A stretch of DNA of 64,000 nucleotides from Dyadobacter fanqingshengii (GTDB lineage Bacteria > Bacteroidota > Bacteroidia > Cytophagales > Spirosomataceae), in NCBI RefSeq assembly GCF_023822005.2, contig NZ_CP098806.1:1612001-1676000 (forward strand), written 5' to 3'. A program made the position numbers and the translations under genes. The notes beneath the pieces are model-generated. The model was given only the letters and a program-made list of their open reading frames with translations. It did no database searches and was not told the DNA's origin. Positions 1 through 9,356 of this stretch are shown here, one piece after another (the stretch's first letter is position 1; every line of letters starts with the position of its first letter).

Positions 1-475
1 ACCGTACATGGTAGCCTCGTCAGGTTGGTTCAACTCAGCATCCAATTCAAACCTCTTTGGCAGATCCGGGTTGGCCAGAAACAATGATCCATAAGAAATT
101 ATTCTGGCTATACCCTTTTCCAATTCCGCTTCCCCGCTTTCTTTATTGAAACCAGCATTAGCGATAACCAGGTGTTTACTTATTCGGCCAAATGTTTCTA
201 TCACATTTTTTGGATAATGTGGGAAGTCGTCCAAAGGGAACATACCATTCATCAAATGGATATAGGCCAGTGGCAATTCATTCAAAGCTTCGATCAAATG
301 CGAGAATTGAGTAACAGGATCACTGAAGTCCTGCACTTGACCGCTGGGTATAATATAAGGTCGTCAGATCTGACACGACACCTTCGATGTTAGCCCGGCT
401 GCGGGTCATGGGCGCCATCGCAATTGCGTTTTTTAATGTTTCTTTTCCCAGTCTTACTTTTTCCAGTAGTTTCAT
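1..475 (-). pseudogene. Old yellow enzyme (alkene reductase) pseudogene, internally deleted
   Basis: Reading the minus strand from the ATG at 475 gives 51 codons typical of the N-terminus of FMN-dependent old yellow enzymes (MAPMTRSRA, then YYTQRSSAGL), ending in a TGA at about 320. Immediately after, in another frame, comes the C-terminal part of the same family: a DPVTQFSHLIEAL helix region, FGRISKHLVIANAGF, then ISYGSLFLANPDLP and LNQPDEATMYG, running off the window edge. Roughly 180 central residues, including most of the barrel, are missing. Intact members are about 360 residues and reduce activated alkenes with NAD(P)H. The family call rests on motif recognition; the loss of function follows from the missing core and frame change. 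Confidence 0.8.
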
Positions 476-535
476 TATCTCTTCAATTATTTAGTGATAT
501 GTAAATTTTACTATTATTGGATTGCCTTTATTGCT

Positions 536-652
536 TTAAAATATAAAGTGATAATTAGTGTACCATTGCTGCTGCGGAACAGCAACATTGATTTGTCTTC
601 CAAACAATGTGATAAAATCAAAACCAGGGGCTGTGGAAAATTCAAAAGTCAT
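536..652 (-). pseudogene. Stub resembling the N-terminus of an AraC-family regulator
   Basis: A 38-codon minus-strand frame starts MTFEFSTAPGFDFITLF and stops at 536-538. This opening resembles the N-terminal cupin end of AraC-type regulators that I recall from Sphingobacteriia and Cytophagia, usually near 280-300 residues, but no DNA-binding domain follows. It lies just upstream of the deleted old yellow enzyme gene on the same strand, so both may be relics of one deletion-prone locus. The rest of 481-782 shows no convincing gene. The assignment is from memory of the family opening and is tentative. Confidence 0.35.
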
Positions 653-782
653 GGTTGGATGAATCTGGTCAAGTAGGTCTAAGTTAATATTAACTATTTA
701 AATCAGCCGGTAGAAGCAGCGTTTTATACGCTGTTACCAGTCATAACAGAGAAGGTATTCAAACGGGTTTAGCATTATTTCA

Positions 783-1727
783 ATGTATAAAAATTTCTAC
801 TGGCTCTTGCTGTTTGCTGCGCTACTATATGGCTGTAACAATGTTGTGGATGTTCAAGAGCCTGATACCGAAGTGGTGGTGCCGGAATCTGCCATTGCGG
901 CAATAAAATCAAGTTATCCGGATGCAGGACAATTTGTTTTCAAAACACTTATCAAAGAAAAGCTCTGGAAAGCAAAGTTTTTCAGCCAGGCCAATTCATT
1001 TGAAACACATGTGAGCCCGGCAGCCATTTCGGGTGCAGTGTTTAGGAATTCGGCTGATGGAAGTTTGTATAAAGGCCTGACTGACAAGCTTCAAATCTCA
1101 GGAGGCACACTCTCCAATGTACAGTTGATTGAAATGGCTACTGACAGTGCGGCGCGAATGCAATACATTGTGAATGGCCGACCTCACCTGCTAAATTATT
1201 ATGAATTCAACGATTGGCACATTGTGAAACTCGCTGCCCCTTATCCGGTGGAATCGTATACCGTAGGACTTTCGGATGTGCCTGAGAAAATTGTCTCGTT
1301 CTGCCAACAGGCCAACATTGATCTGGATAGCAGTCAAATTACTATTAATGAAGACCAGGCCAGTAAAAAGACTTACATAATCCATCCCCAGGCAGCCCTA
1401 TTTCCTATTTTCTTTGATGAGGCCGGAAATTTAAAATGGATTGCCCAGAATTCGGATGGAACGTCGCTGGTAAATGGGCCTAATGATAAGATAGGAAGTG
1501 CGGGGCTTTTTGAAAAAATAAAGGCAGATTATACGGACTACAATGTTTACAACACCTTGGCTTTTGAGGCTAAATATGAAGATCTGAGTAGTATAAGATA
1601 TGTTTTTCAAAGAAAAAGCGGGGCGGAAGGCACCCGTGATTTCATTAGTGAAACCCAGGAAATTTTCGTGAATGCAAACTCCGGGGAAGTGATATTCGAA
1701 CAATATTCATCCTATGTATTCAAATAG
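783..1727 (+). CDS. Lipoprotein with PepSY-like repeats
   Basis: The 314-residue protein begins with a lipoprotein signal peptide (hydrophobic residues 8-16, lipobox LLYGC, Cys18), so it should be anchored in an outer or inner membrane facing the periplasm. Two stretches, about residues 35-110 and 150-225, have the PepSY-like pattern AIKSSYPDA...WKAKF and DVPEKIVSFC...YIIHP. The second stretch aligns by eye with the lipoprotein at 3730-4794 (shared D-[LV]PEKI and QxKKxYII-like motifs), so the two look paralogous. It sits 50 bp before an ECF sigma factor on the same strand. The precise function is unknown; a sensory or inhibitor role for the sigma system is only a guess. Confidence 0.6.
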   Translation: MYKNFYWLLLFAALLYGCNNVVDVQEPDTEVVVPESAIAAIKSSYPDAGQFVFKTLIKEKLWKAKFFSQANSFETHVSPAAISGAVFRNSADGSLYKGLTDKLQISGGTLSNVQLIEMATDSAARMQYIVNGRPHLLNYYEFNDWHIVKLAAPYPVESYTVGLSDVPEKIVSFCQQANIDLDSSQITINEDQASKKTYIIHPQAALFPIFFDEAGNLKWIAQNSDGTSLVNGPNDKIGSAGLFEKIKADYTDYNVYNTLAFEAKYEDLSSIRYVFQRKSGAEGTRDFISETQEIFVNANSGEVIFEQYSSYVFK

Positions 1728-1777
1728 CTGGATATTATTCAAAAGGCCAAGCAGCGCCAATTTGTCAAAACTACTGA

Positions 1778-2362
1778 ATGGCCTTTTTTAGATCGAAAAC
1801 AAAGATGGATCTGACCGAGCTTGTGAGGGCCTGCCAGCGGCAGGATTCACGGGCTCAGGTAATTTTCTATGATCGTTATAAAAGCAGGTTGCTGGGGATC
1901 TGTGTTCGATATGCCAAAACAGTAGCCGAAGCCGAGGATATATTTCAGGAAGGGATCATGAAGATCTTTTCAAAAATTGATGAAATATCAAAACCAGAAT
2001 CCGTCGATAGCTGGGTAAAAACCATTATGATCCGCCACGCTATCGATTACTACCACCAGGTTACGAAGAAAGAGATATTAAGCAGCTCCTACGAAAATAC
2101 GGATATAGACTGGCCGGTGGACGACCACGGCTCCGTATTGCAGCGCATGGATGTGCAGGTGTTGTTAGAAACGATCAATGCGCTTCCGGACGGTTACCGC
2201 ATTGTGGTCAACCTGTATTTTGTCGACGGTTATAAGCATTCCGAAATCGCCCAAATGCTGGGGATCATGGAGGCGACATCCCGTTCACAACTAACACGTG
2301 GACGCAACTTACTTTTCAAATTATTAGAACAAAAAGGTATCAAGCAACATGAAATCCTCTGA
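1778..2362 (+). CDS. RNA polymerase sigma factor, ECF subfamily
   Basis: This 194-residue protein has the two-domain layout of ECF sigma factors. Region 2 lies around residues 22-90 (FYDRYKSRLLGICVRYAKTVAEAEDIFQEGIMKIFSKI, with the DIFQEG signature) and region 4 around residues 120-180 (LPDGYRIVVNLYFVDGYKHSEIAQMLGIMEATSRSQLTRGRNLL, a helix-turn-helix). It directs core polymerase to a small regulon. The stop overlaps the start of the next gene by 14 bp, which indicates translational coupling with a membrane protein that probably acts as its regulator. The first ATG was chosen; a second at about 1805 (MDLTELVRAC) is possible. Confidence 0.9.
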   Translation: MAFFRSKTKMDLTELVRACQRQDSRAQVIFYDRYKSRLLGICVRYAKTVAEAEDIFQEGIMKIFSKIDEISKPESVDSWVKTIMIRHAIDYYHQVTKKEILSSSYENTDIDWPVDDHGSVLQRMDVQVLLETINALPDGYRIVVNLYFVDGYKHSEIAQMLGIMEATSRSQLTRGRNLLFKLLEQKGIKQHEIL

Positions 2363-3617
2363 TGATGAATTAAATGATGCTATAAAAAATGCGTTGAAAG
2401 GCTCAATCGGCAATTTTGAGCGTAAACCGAAGGCATCTCTGGACGATCGCATTTATAGAGAATTGGGCCAAAAGCCTAATCGTAAGCCACTGTGGGCAGC
2501 ACTAAGCCTTGTCGCTCTTCTTGGCCTAACGGTTTGGTGGTATGTGAATGATAACAAAAACCATCTTGCGATTAATAAAACAAAGCCTGAAACCGGGAAT
2601 ATTGAACAGAAAGCGCTGCCTTATCAAGAAAAGGAAAATATGGGTGTTAGAGAAACTACTGTCAAAACTGCTGCAAAAACCACACTTGACCCAAGTCTTG
2701 AGACCCCCCATACATTGTCAGAAAATCGGATAATCGTTACACGAAAAGCAGAAATAGCATTTGAAAATCAGTCAGTATCGAGCCAATCCAAATCATCTGT
2801 TTCAGAACCAAATACAGGACCCGAAGGCCGCCACAACGACGTCGCCGAGGATAAGGCTGTTACCGGCAAGTCCGACAACATCGATAATGTCTTTAAGGTT
2901 AACGAACTTGATTTTCTTAACGCTCTGAATTACCCAACGTTGCCATTGCCATTGATAACAGTGCCAATGTATGCAAGCGAGAAAGCCAGTGCTGCGCAGG
3001 ATGTTGCGGATAAAAAGCCCGTCAATTCCTGGAAACCTGCAATGCTCGTTAACGTTTCTGCTACAAATACATCTCAAAGTGTGTACCTGCTTCCGAGCGC
3101 GCACTCCCGCATATTAAAGGTATCCTTTCCGAATTCCATCGCCAATGTTGGTTATAAAATTGGCTTTGGTATGCAAGCGAATGGTTATCAGTTGCTGATT
3201 AATTACAGCCATCTGCAATATCAAACGGAATATGTATACGCATTGGACGAGTTCTCGGCAGAGCCTGCAAACGCATCTTACCGTTTCAAAAGATTAGGCG
3301 CTGCCCGCACCGTTAAAAGCGCATTTGACATTATTGGCGTGGCCGCGAAAAAGAATATTGACTTTGAAACCAAGGCATTAGGTGCGCTTTACGCTCAACT
3401 GGGTATGGATTATTCGCGTTCTGTGATGGGGCCGGATCAACAGCTTCTTTCGGCAAGTGTATCAGCTGGGAAAAGGATCTTCACCGGTCCAAAGGCGACC
3501 ATCGTCATCGGGCCTTTCTTCGAATACAACATCTTACGTATATTAACATCAGAAGAAAATGTAAAAATCCGCCCAAACCAGGTGGGGATTTCATTGGGAT
3601 TGAAATTTACCAATTAA
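2349..3617 (+). CDS. Single-pass membrane protein, probable anti-sigma partner with barrel-like C-terminus
   Basis: The 422-residue product has a charged cytoplasmic N-terminus (about residues 1-46), one transmembrane helix (about 48-65, LWAALSLVALLGLTVWWYV), a low-complexity Ser/Thr/Glu-rich linker (70-190) and a C-terminal part from about 215 with alternating aromatic and small residues ending in VGISLGLKF, as in small outer-membrane barrels. The gene overlaps the upstream ECF sigma gene by 14 bp. Membrane proteins coupled to sigma genes this way in Bacteroidota commonly serve as anti-sigma factors. No zinc-binding anti-sigma motif is visible, so that role is inferred from context alone. 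Confidence 0.55.
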   Translation: MKSSDDELNDAIKNALKGSIGNFERKPKASLDDRIYRELGQKPNRKPLWAALSLVALLGLTVWWYVNDNKNHLAINKTKPETGNIEQKALPYQEKENMGVRETTVKTAAKTTLDPSLETPHTLSENRIIVTRKAEIAFENQSVSSQSKSSVSEPNTGPEGRHNDVAEDKAVTGKSDNIDNVFKVNELDFLNALNYPTLPLPLITVPMYASEKASAAQDVADKKPVNSWKPAMLVNVSATNTSQSVYLLPSAHSRILKVSFPNSIANVGYKIGFGMQANGYQLLINYSHLQYQTEYVYALDEFSAEPANASYRFKRLGAARTVKSAFDIIGVAAKKNIDFETKALGALYAQLGMDYSRSVMGPDQQLLSASVSAGKRIFTGPKATIVIGPFFEYNILRILTSEENVKIRPNQVGISLGLKFTN

Positions 3618-3729
3618 CCTGATCAATCAAGAGATGCCGTCATGAAAGTTTTCCAACATTTTCGGAAGATAAAGCAGCGGTTACATATAAAGATCCCGTC
3701 TGTATAAAAAACCTCAACTCTTCTTCGGA

Positions 3730-4794
3730 ATGCACGCTAAGGATCAAACTGTGCCATTGTTATCAGGCTCCAAAACACTCGTTGTAGCGATATTTTTCCT
3801 GCTCGTTGTACTGATTAGTCGGTGTAGCCGCGAAAAGGCTGCACCAGATATGAACGTTCCCAGCAACGCAAGGGACATTGTTCACCAGAAATATCCGTCT
3901 GCCGAAATATCCAAAATGATGGTTTTGGAGCATGGCAAAGTATATCAATTGAGTTTCCGCTTTCATGGCACAAACTATCAATCGGTTGTTAACAATTCCG
4001 GCATTCTAACCACAACAAGACAGACAGACGAACAAATTCCGGAATCCCTCCTGGCACAACTGGACACTTTGGCAATAAGGGGTGGCCGGATCAGCAATCA
4101 CAGGATTGTGGAATCATATTATGCGGACAATGCGGTTGAGGAAGATGTTTTCGATTACGAGTTGAACGGGCATAAGTATGTGCTGACCTTTGATGCATAC
4201 CGAGTGGCGCTTCGGCCTTATCAGCAAGCTTCCTACCGGACAAAATCCATAGAAGACCTGCCCGAAAAAATCCAGCAATACATCAATTCCCGGCACCGGC
4301 CCAATCCGGATTTCGTAAACAGCCTGATCAATTTGAACGACCAAAGCAAGCAATACATTATCAAGAATAATGAGTTGACATTTATGGAGTGCAGGGTAAA
4401 TATTCTTCCGGATGGGTCAAAGAATCATGAGATTACAGTCAATTATCTCGGCGCCACGGCATTGTCTGGAATGTTGTTTGATGGCGATGGTGACCTGATT
4501 TTTGTGCCTCAGTTCAACCGCATCAAGCAATTCAAACAAAATTTTGATACGCTATTGTGGGTTTCAAATCTGACAACGAGCGAAATCAATTATTTCAGGG
4601 ACCTCTTTGCCGGTCAGTCGCAACTTTTCGGCTTTAACCTGGATGGCCAGCAAAATTTTGACAACAGTTTCAGGAGTGAATTTGAGAACTTCAAATCCTA
4701 CCAATTTGACCTCTATAATTATAAGCGCGAGCGCTGGTCGCTGCATTACAATGCTCAGAAGGCACTAGTCAATTTCTCTTATTCCTCGCAGTAA
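3730..4794 (+). CDS. Lipoprotein with PepSY-like repeats, paralogue of the 783-1727 product
   Basis: A 354-residue secreted protein. Residues 17-31 form a hydrophobic segment ending in LISRC (Cys32), a weak lipobox because Arg precedes the Cys. A first PepSY-like unit spans about residues 40-95 (ARDIVHQKYPSAEISKMMVLEHGKVYQLSF) and another about 150-220 (SIEDLPEKIQQYINSRH...KQYIIKNNELTFMECRVNI). The second matches the equivalent part of the upstream lipoprotein. With that protein it brackets the sigma/membrane-protein pair, suggesting that one envelope-signalling locus was built by duplication. The exact role is unknown. An in-frame later Met is possible, but it would discard the signal segment. 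Confidence 0.55.
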   Translation: MHAKDQTVPLLSGSKTLVVAIFFLLVVLISRCSREKAAPDMNVPSNARDIVHQKYPSAEISKMMVLEHGKVYQLSFRFHGTNYQSVVNNSGILTTTRQTDEQIPESLLAQLDTLAIRGGRISNHRIVESYYADNAVEEDVFDYELNGHKYVLTFDAYRVALRPYQQASYRTKSIEDLPEKIQQYINSRHRPNPDFVNSLINLNDQSKQYIIKNNELTFMECRVNILPDGSKNHEITVNYLGATALSGMLFDGDGDLIFVPQFNRIKQFKQNFDTLLWVSNLTTSEINYFRDLFAGQSQLFGFNLDGQQNFDNSFRSEFENFKSYQFDLYNYKRERWSLHYNAQKALVNFSYSSQ

Positions 4795-4828
4795 CAACTC
4801 CCTATCCGGACATTCAAAGTAAGACCAA

Positions 4829-6961
4829 ATGCACAGATTTTTTCTTTCTGTCCTGGCGAAGGCAACCGTGCTCGTTTGCTTCGTTTCGCCAGAGCTATTT
4901 TCTCAAATTAAAATCACTTCGCCAGTTTATCAGGCTGTTTATCAAAGAGATATCCAGGGGCAAAGGGAAATTTCTGTCTCGGGAACATTCTCGGTCCCTC
5001 TGGATAAGATTGAAGTAAGGGCAATCCCGGTGGCGGAAGGCCAGGGCAGAGAAATGCCATGGCGGGATTTGCAGGTCAAACCGCAGGGCGGCACTTTTCT
5101 GGGAACTGTCCCGCTCCTGGGAGGCTGGTACTCGCTGGAAGTTAGGGGCGTAGTCGATGGCAGCATTGTGGGCAGTGACGTTCTCACCCGGGTGGGGGTT
5201 GGCGAGGTTTTTATCATCGCAGGACAATCGAACGCCCAGGGTCTCAAAAGTAAATCAGGGGCGCCCGGAGCCAGCGACGACCGTGTGCTTTACATAGATA
5301 ACTATGAAAATGACGAATTAGGCCAATATCCTGACCTGCTTACGGATCCTGTGCCGCCATCTTTTTCGAAAATTACCAGCAACCTGAAAACCATGTCACC
5401 CAGAGGACAAACTCCCTGGTGCTGGGGCATTCTGGGTGATCAGCTGGTTGACAAACTGAAAGTGCCAGTTGTATTTATAAATGTTGCATGGGAAGGAACG
5501 GCCATCAAAAACTGGGCTGAAAGTGCAGCTGGCGTGAAGACAACGAGTTTATATGGACATGTGTATGCAAAAGAAATGCCCTATGCGAACCTGCGGGTGG
5601 CTGCCCGTAACTATGCCAATCAATACGGGGTTAGGGCAGTGCTCTGGATGCAGGGCGAAACGGATGCTGTCTTCAAAACGTCCTCTGCCAGTTACAGCCG
5701 TGATCTCCAGTTCCTTATGAACCGCCTGGGCGCCGACACAGGAAAACGAATAACCTGGGTGATAGCCAGGACATCGCGCGCCTCATCGCGACAAGGCATT
5801 CCTTCGTCTGTTAATGCCGATATTATCACCGCGCAAAATGCTGTTTTAAATACAGATTTTAATCCAACATTTCCCGGCCCGGAAACTGATCCGCTTGTCC
5901 CGAACCGGATTGACGGGACCCATTTCGAGGGGAGTGAGGATTTAACAATTCTTGCAAATGCTTGGAATGCCAGTCTGGACGCCTATTTCTTTTCAACCGT
6001 CACACCTGCCAATCCGGTACAGCTCCCGCCAGTCAGTGCCAGCTGCGTTGTGGAAAATAATGCGGTCACCGTTTCGCTGCCAGTGGGATTTCAGTCCTAT
6101 GAATGGAGCAATGGAGAAGGTGGTAACACCATTCAAATCTCTACGGCGGGAATTTACCGCGCTACACTGAGGGACGCATACGGAAATTCCGTCCTTTCAC
6201 CCATTGTCGTGCTGGAAGGTAACCCTAAGCCTGCTCAGCCCAATATTTTGCAGGAAGGGCAACAACAAGCCTGCGCCGATTCTTCATTCCAATTTGCCGT
6301 TGCAAATGCTACTGACCGCTACGCCTGGTATCGCGAAGGCACCACGACACCATTCGCCACGGGAGCAGTTGCGCGCGTCGCGGAAAGCGGAGATTATTTT
6401 GTAAAAGGACAAAATGTATTTGGATGCGTTTCAGAAAGTTCAGCCGCTGCTTCGCTTGTCATCCGCCCACAAATATCCCTGCCCGTTATAGAGCCTTCCG
6501 GGCCATTCTCTCTTAAAGCCCGCATTGATGATACGATAGGGAATGCGCAGTTTTTGTGGAGCAGGCCTGGCTCAGAGAGCGATACGGCTGCCCAAACGGT
6601 CAAGTTACTGACACCCGGGCTTTATTCAGCCAGGGCAAAATTGACTTATAACATTGGTAACAATTCACTAACCTGTTACTCGGGCGACGCATCCCATGCA
6701 GTGACGACCATCGAACAAAATGACGTGATTGTATATCCCAATCCTGCGGAAGGTGGCTTTGTTTACATCGAGTCACGGGATAACATTCCCAATGCGGAGA
6801 TCACCTTATTCGACATGCACGGCAGGGCCATAAAATCAATTTCGCCCAAGTCGCTTGAAAATCGGATTCAATTGGACGTAGGTTACCTTCCTGCCGGAAA
6901 ATATATTCTCCGGTTAACAACCAACAGCCGCGTCTTGACCAAGTATATAATATTCATGTGA
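4829..6961 (+). CDS. Secreted SGNH esterase (sialate O-acetylesterase-like) with T9SS sorting domain
   Basis: A 710-residue exported protein (signal peptide about residues 1-25). After an N-terminal beta-sandwich comes the SGNH/DUF303 core: the block I motif GQSNAQG places the nucleophile at Ser134, and DGTHF gives the catalytic Asp362 and His365. Such enzymes deacetylate sialic acids or plant polysaccharide side chains. Two Ig-like modules follow (about 400-630). The C-terminal 80 residues (VYPNPAEG, ITLFDMHGR, LPAGKYILRL) are a type A T9SS sorting signal, so the enzyme is likely delivered to the cell surface or medium. It follows the second PepSY-like lipoprotein by 34 bp, but shared transcription is unproven. 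Confidence 0.85.
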   Translation: MHRFFLSVLAKATVLVCFVSPELFSQIKITSPVYQAVYQRDIQGQREISVSGTFSVPLDKIEVRAIPVAEGQGREMPWRDLQVKPQGGTFLGTVPLLGGWYSLEVRGVVDGSIVGSDVLTRVGVGEVFIIAGQSNAQGLKSKSGAPGASDDRVLYIDNYENDELGQYPDLLTDPVPPSFSKITSNLKTMSPRGQTPWCWGILGDQLVDKLKVPVVFINVAWEGTAIKNWAESAAGVKTTSLYGHVYAKEMPYANLRVAARNYANQYGVRAVLWMQGETDAVFKTSSASYSRDLQFLMNRLGADTGKRITWVIARTSRASSRQGIPSSVNADIITAQNAVLNTDFNPTFPGPETDPLVPNRIDGTHFEGSEDLTILANAWNASLDAYFFSTVTPANPVQLPPVSASCVVENNAVTVSLPVGFQSYEWSNGEGGNTIQISTAGIYRATLRDAYGNSVLSPIVVLEGNPKPAQPNILQEGQQQACADSSFQFAVANATDRYAWYREGTTTPFATGAVARVAESGDYFVKGQNVFGCVSESSAAASLVIRPQISLPVIEPSGPFSLKARIDDTIGNAQFLWSRPGSESDTAAQTVKLLTPGLYSARAKLTYNIGNNSLTCYSGDASHAVTTIEQNDVIVYPNPAEGGFVYIESRDNIPNAEITLFDMHGRAIKSISPKSLENRIQLDVGYLPAGKYILRLTTNSRVLTKYIIFM

Positions 6962-7001
6962 CACCGATCGACAGATTCAATTAAATACATGCTAGCATGC
7001 C

Positions 7002-8360
7002 TTATTTTTTTAAAAATCCGAGTTTGCTAAGTTTAGCTTGCAATTTGGCTCCACGGAGATTTTTTTCCAGAATAGTACCATCAGGCGCAATAAGGAAGGT
7101 AGATGGATATCCATCTATGTTGTAGATTTCTATTAACTTGTTTATACTATCGGAATAAATCTGTGGCCAGTCGATCGGATTTTTCTTTAAAAATTTTGTT
7201 AGCTTTTCTTTGGTGTCTTCACCCACAACGCCAACGAATTCAATGTTGTCTTTATTCACTTTTCGGTATAAACTCATTAACTCCGGAAGTTCCTTCACGC
7301 ATGGCTGACACCACGTAGCCCAAAAATCAATGAGCAAATATTTTCCTCTGTAATCTTCTAATGAAACAGTGCTACCATCTGAAAAATCCCTACCGGTAAA
7401 AGGCTTGAGTTTATACCCTACCTGTGTGGAGTAAACGTTTTTTACTTGTTCTCCTTTCAATCGTAAAACGCCATCGTACTCATCATATCCTAAATTTTGA
7501 AAACTTTTTTTGCTGCCGTCGATCTCAAAATCAAGAAATTCGCCTATTCTGATCCCTTTATTATAGATAAAACCTCTTTCATTCCTCAGGCTATCCATTA
7601 GGGCAACCTCTGAGGTGGCATAGCCGGAAGGATCTGAAAATCCTATGTTTATTGCTATTGTTTTTTCTTCATTTCCGATCCTGATGACTGCACTTGCATA
7701 CCGCGGAAATGCATAAGCAATTTGGTATCTTTTTGGCTGATGCGGCAAGTATTTGATAACCATGGGGATGTGAGAGGTAACTACCCGGCCTCCTTGTATT
7801 TTGTCATACTCAATTTCATAACTGTTTTTATAATACCGAAGTGTGTCACTGGGGCTAGCTATTTCCGGATAGAAAGGTTCTTCATCACTAAAATCAAGAT
7901 TATTATTTCTATCGATCATTACACTGAGTTTTCCTGATTGGTCTGTGCCGTGAATCAGATAAACGTAGCACCGGATAGGACGCTTTGATAACCGTTTTTC
8001 ATCAGGCTTCCATTTCCAGTCCTTTTGCAGAGACCTATAAAAATCAGGGTCAATATTTCCCTCATAAAAATTCTGATAAACAAATTGATGTAAGTTGGTA
8101 TGCACCATACACTTGGTGACATTTTTCCAAAGCTTAGGTATCCCACATACTGGTTTATACGTTTTGACCCAAACTTGCCCGCCTGGCTCATCCAACGTAT
8201 ACTCAGCACCAGCAGAAGAATGGCTCGACGGAAAAGCGCCAAAGCCTTCAATGTAAGTAACTGGAAGAACGATTAATTGCTCGTCCTTTTCATCAGATTC
8301 TCTTGTGCATGACAGCATACAAACACACAGAGTCGATATCAATATGATAAAGTTCTTCAT
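7002..8360 (-). CDS. TlpA-family thiol-disulfide lipoprotein
   Basis: The 452-residue protein starts with a lipoprotein signal (CVCMLSC, Cys18). Residues 30-310 form a long N-terminal region of unrecognised fold. The C-terminal third is a thioredoxin fold of the TlpA/ResA type with WATWCQPC, placing the redox cysteines at 351 and 354 and the cis-proline at about 419 (DGYPST). It should reduce or exchange disulfides in the periplasm, as in cytochrome c maturation or stress responses. It is convergent with the SGNH esterase gene and apparently monocistronic. No cognate partner is visible nearby. Confidence 0.85.
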   Translation of the reverse strand: MKNFIILISTLCVCMLSCTRESDEKDEQLIVLPVTYIEGFGAFPSSHSSAGAEYTLDEPGGQVWVKTYKPVCGIPKLWKNVTKCMVHTNLHQFVYQNFYEGNIDPDFYRSLQKDWKWKPDEKRLSKRPIRCYVYLIHGTDQSGKLSVMIDRNNNLDFSDEEPFYPEIASPSDTLRYYKNSYEIEYDKIQGGRVVTSHIPMVIKYLPHQPKRYQIAYAFPRYASAVIRIGNEEKTIAINIGFSDPSGYATSEVALMDSLRNERGFIYNKGIRIGEFLDFEIDGSKKSFQNLGYDEYDGVLRLKGEQVKNVYSTQVGYKLKPFTGRDFSDGSTVSLEDYRGKYLLIDFWATWCQPCVKELPELMSLYRKVNKDNIEFVGVVGEDTKEKLTKFLKKNPIDWPQIYSDSINKLIEIYNIDGYPSTFLIAPDGTILEKNLRGAKLQAKLSKLGFLKK

Positions 8361-8445
8361 CCAGCAACCGTTTATTTAATGAAACCTTTTTACTTCACCT
8401 GCACGCAACTACTTTTAGATAAACAAATTAGCAATTATCTCTACT

Positions 8446-8667
8446 ATGAAGCCCTACTTTGCCTACCTGATTATATTAATTTCTGCTTTTACTACCTCTA
8501 CGCTCCATGGTCAGCAGGCATCTGAATGGATTAGCCTGTTTGATGGTAAAACGACGGACTCGTTGAGAGGATATAAAATGTCCGGTTTTCCCAACGAAGC
8601 CTGGACTGTTGAAGACGGCGCCCCGGTTGCGCAGAGAGGAGTGATCGAAGGGTTAAAGGTAATATAG
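8446..8667 (+). pseudogene. Truncated DUF1080 (3-keto-disaccharide hydrolase-like) gene
   Basis: The 73-codon frame has a signal peptide (about residues 1-22) and then the hallmark opening of DUF1080 proteins: WISLFDGKTTDSLRGYKMSGFPNEAWTVEDG. Full-length members have about 230-290 residues and bind or cleave 3-keto-glycosides in the periplasm. Here the frame ends just after the first two strands, and no continuation is found in the 79 bp before the next gene. The carboxyl part has therefore been lost, most likely by deletion. It could encode a short peptide but cannot form the laminin-G-like fold. Confidence 0.65.
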
Positions 8668-8746
8668 GCAACAGAATAGGAATCGGGATCAGTACGATTG
8701 ACCTAATTTTTGATAGAATACGTTTGAAATCAATTTACAATTATTT

Positions 8747-9172
8747 ATGAATAAAAACGGGGAAATAATTATTATAGAAGATGATACAGATGATCAATTC
8801 TTAATGGAACAGGCGTTCGAAACCCTCGAATACACTAATAAACGTGTCTATTTCGCAGACGGCCTAGATGCGCTGGAATATCTACACAGCTCCGACACCC
8901 TTCCGTTTTTGATCTTGTCAGATATCAACCTCCCCAAACTAAACGGGTTTGAGCTACGAAAGAAACTTAGCAACGATGCCGAATTGAATTTGAAGTGCAT
9001 TCCTTACCTTTATTTAACCACCGCAGGAAATCAGGAAGCGGTAATAGACGCATATAGCTCATCAGCGCAGGGCTTTTTTGTGAAGGCAACGAAGTTTAGT
9101 GAGCTTCAAGAAATGTTACAAACGATAATAGGTTACTGGAAGAAGTGCTCGGCTCCGAACGATTTCGATTAA
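8747..9172 (+). CDS. Stand-alone response regulator receiver protein
   Basis: A 141-residue single REC domain with no output domain, of the CheY/Rcp1 type. The acidic pocket is E11-D12-D13, the phospho-acceptor is Asp59 (LILSDINLPKLNG), the switch threonine is in YLTTAG (about residue 91), and the conserved lysine is Lys113 (FFVKAT). The protein should accept phosphate from a histidine kinase and signal by protein-protein contact. No kinase gene is adjacent, so the partner must be encoded elsewhere. The 79-bp gap behind the truncated DUF1080 stub probably holds its promoter. Confidence 0.9.
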   Translation: MNKNGEIIIIEDDTDDQFLMEQAFETLEYTNKRVYFADGLDALEYLHSSDTLPFLILSDINLPKLNGFELRKKLSNDAELNLKCIPYLYLTTAGNQEAVIDAYSSSAQGFFVKATKFSELQEMLQTIIGYWKKCSAPNDFD

Positions 9173-9356
9173 TCATTCTACTGCACTCAATTCGGGTTAC
9201 TCCACGCTTTCTCTCTCAATTGGCTTGCTGGTGACTTAATAGTCTAAGATCCTGATTCACAAACCCTTTCGTAACTTTTATTAAATTGATTTTGTTGAGT
9301 ATATATAGGTCCTACGGATTTATTATTTTTTTCAACTAAACACTGGTACGATTGCT

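Noticed and set aside
494..676. Plus-strand frame of 60 codons
   Set aside because: The opposite strand reads as an AraC-type N-terminus (536-652) with better protein-like content; the plus frame has no motif.
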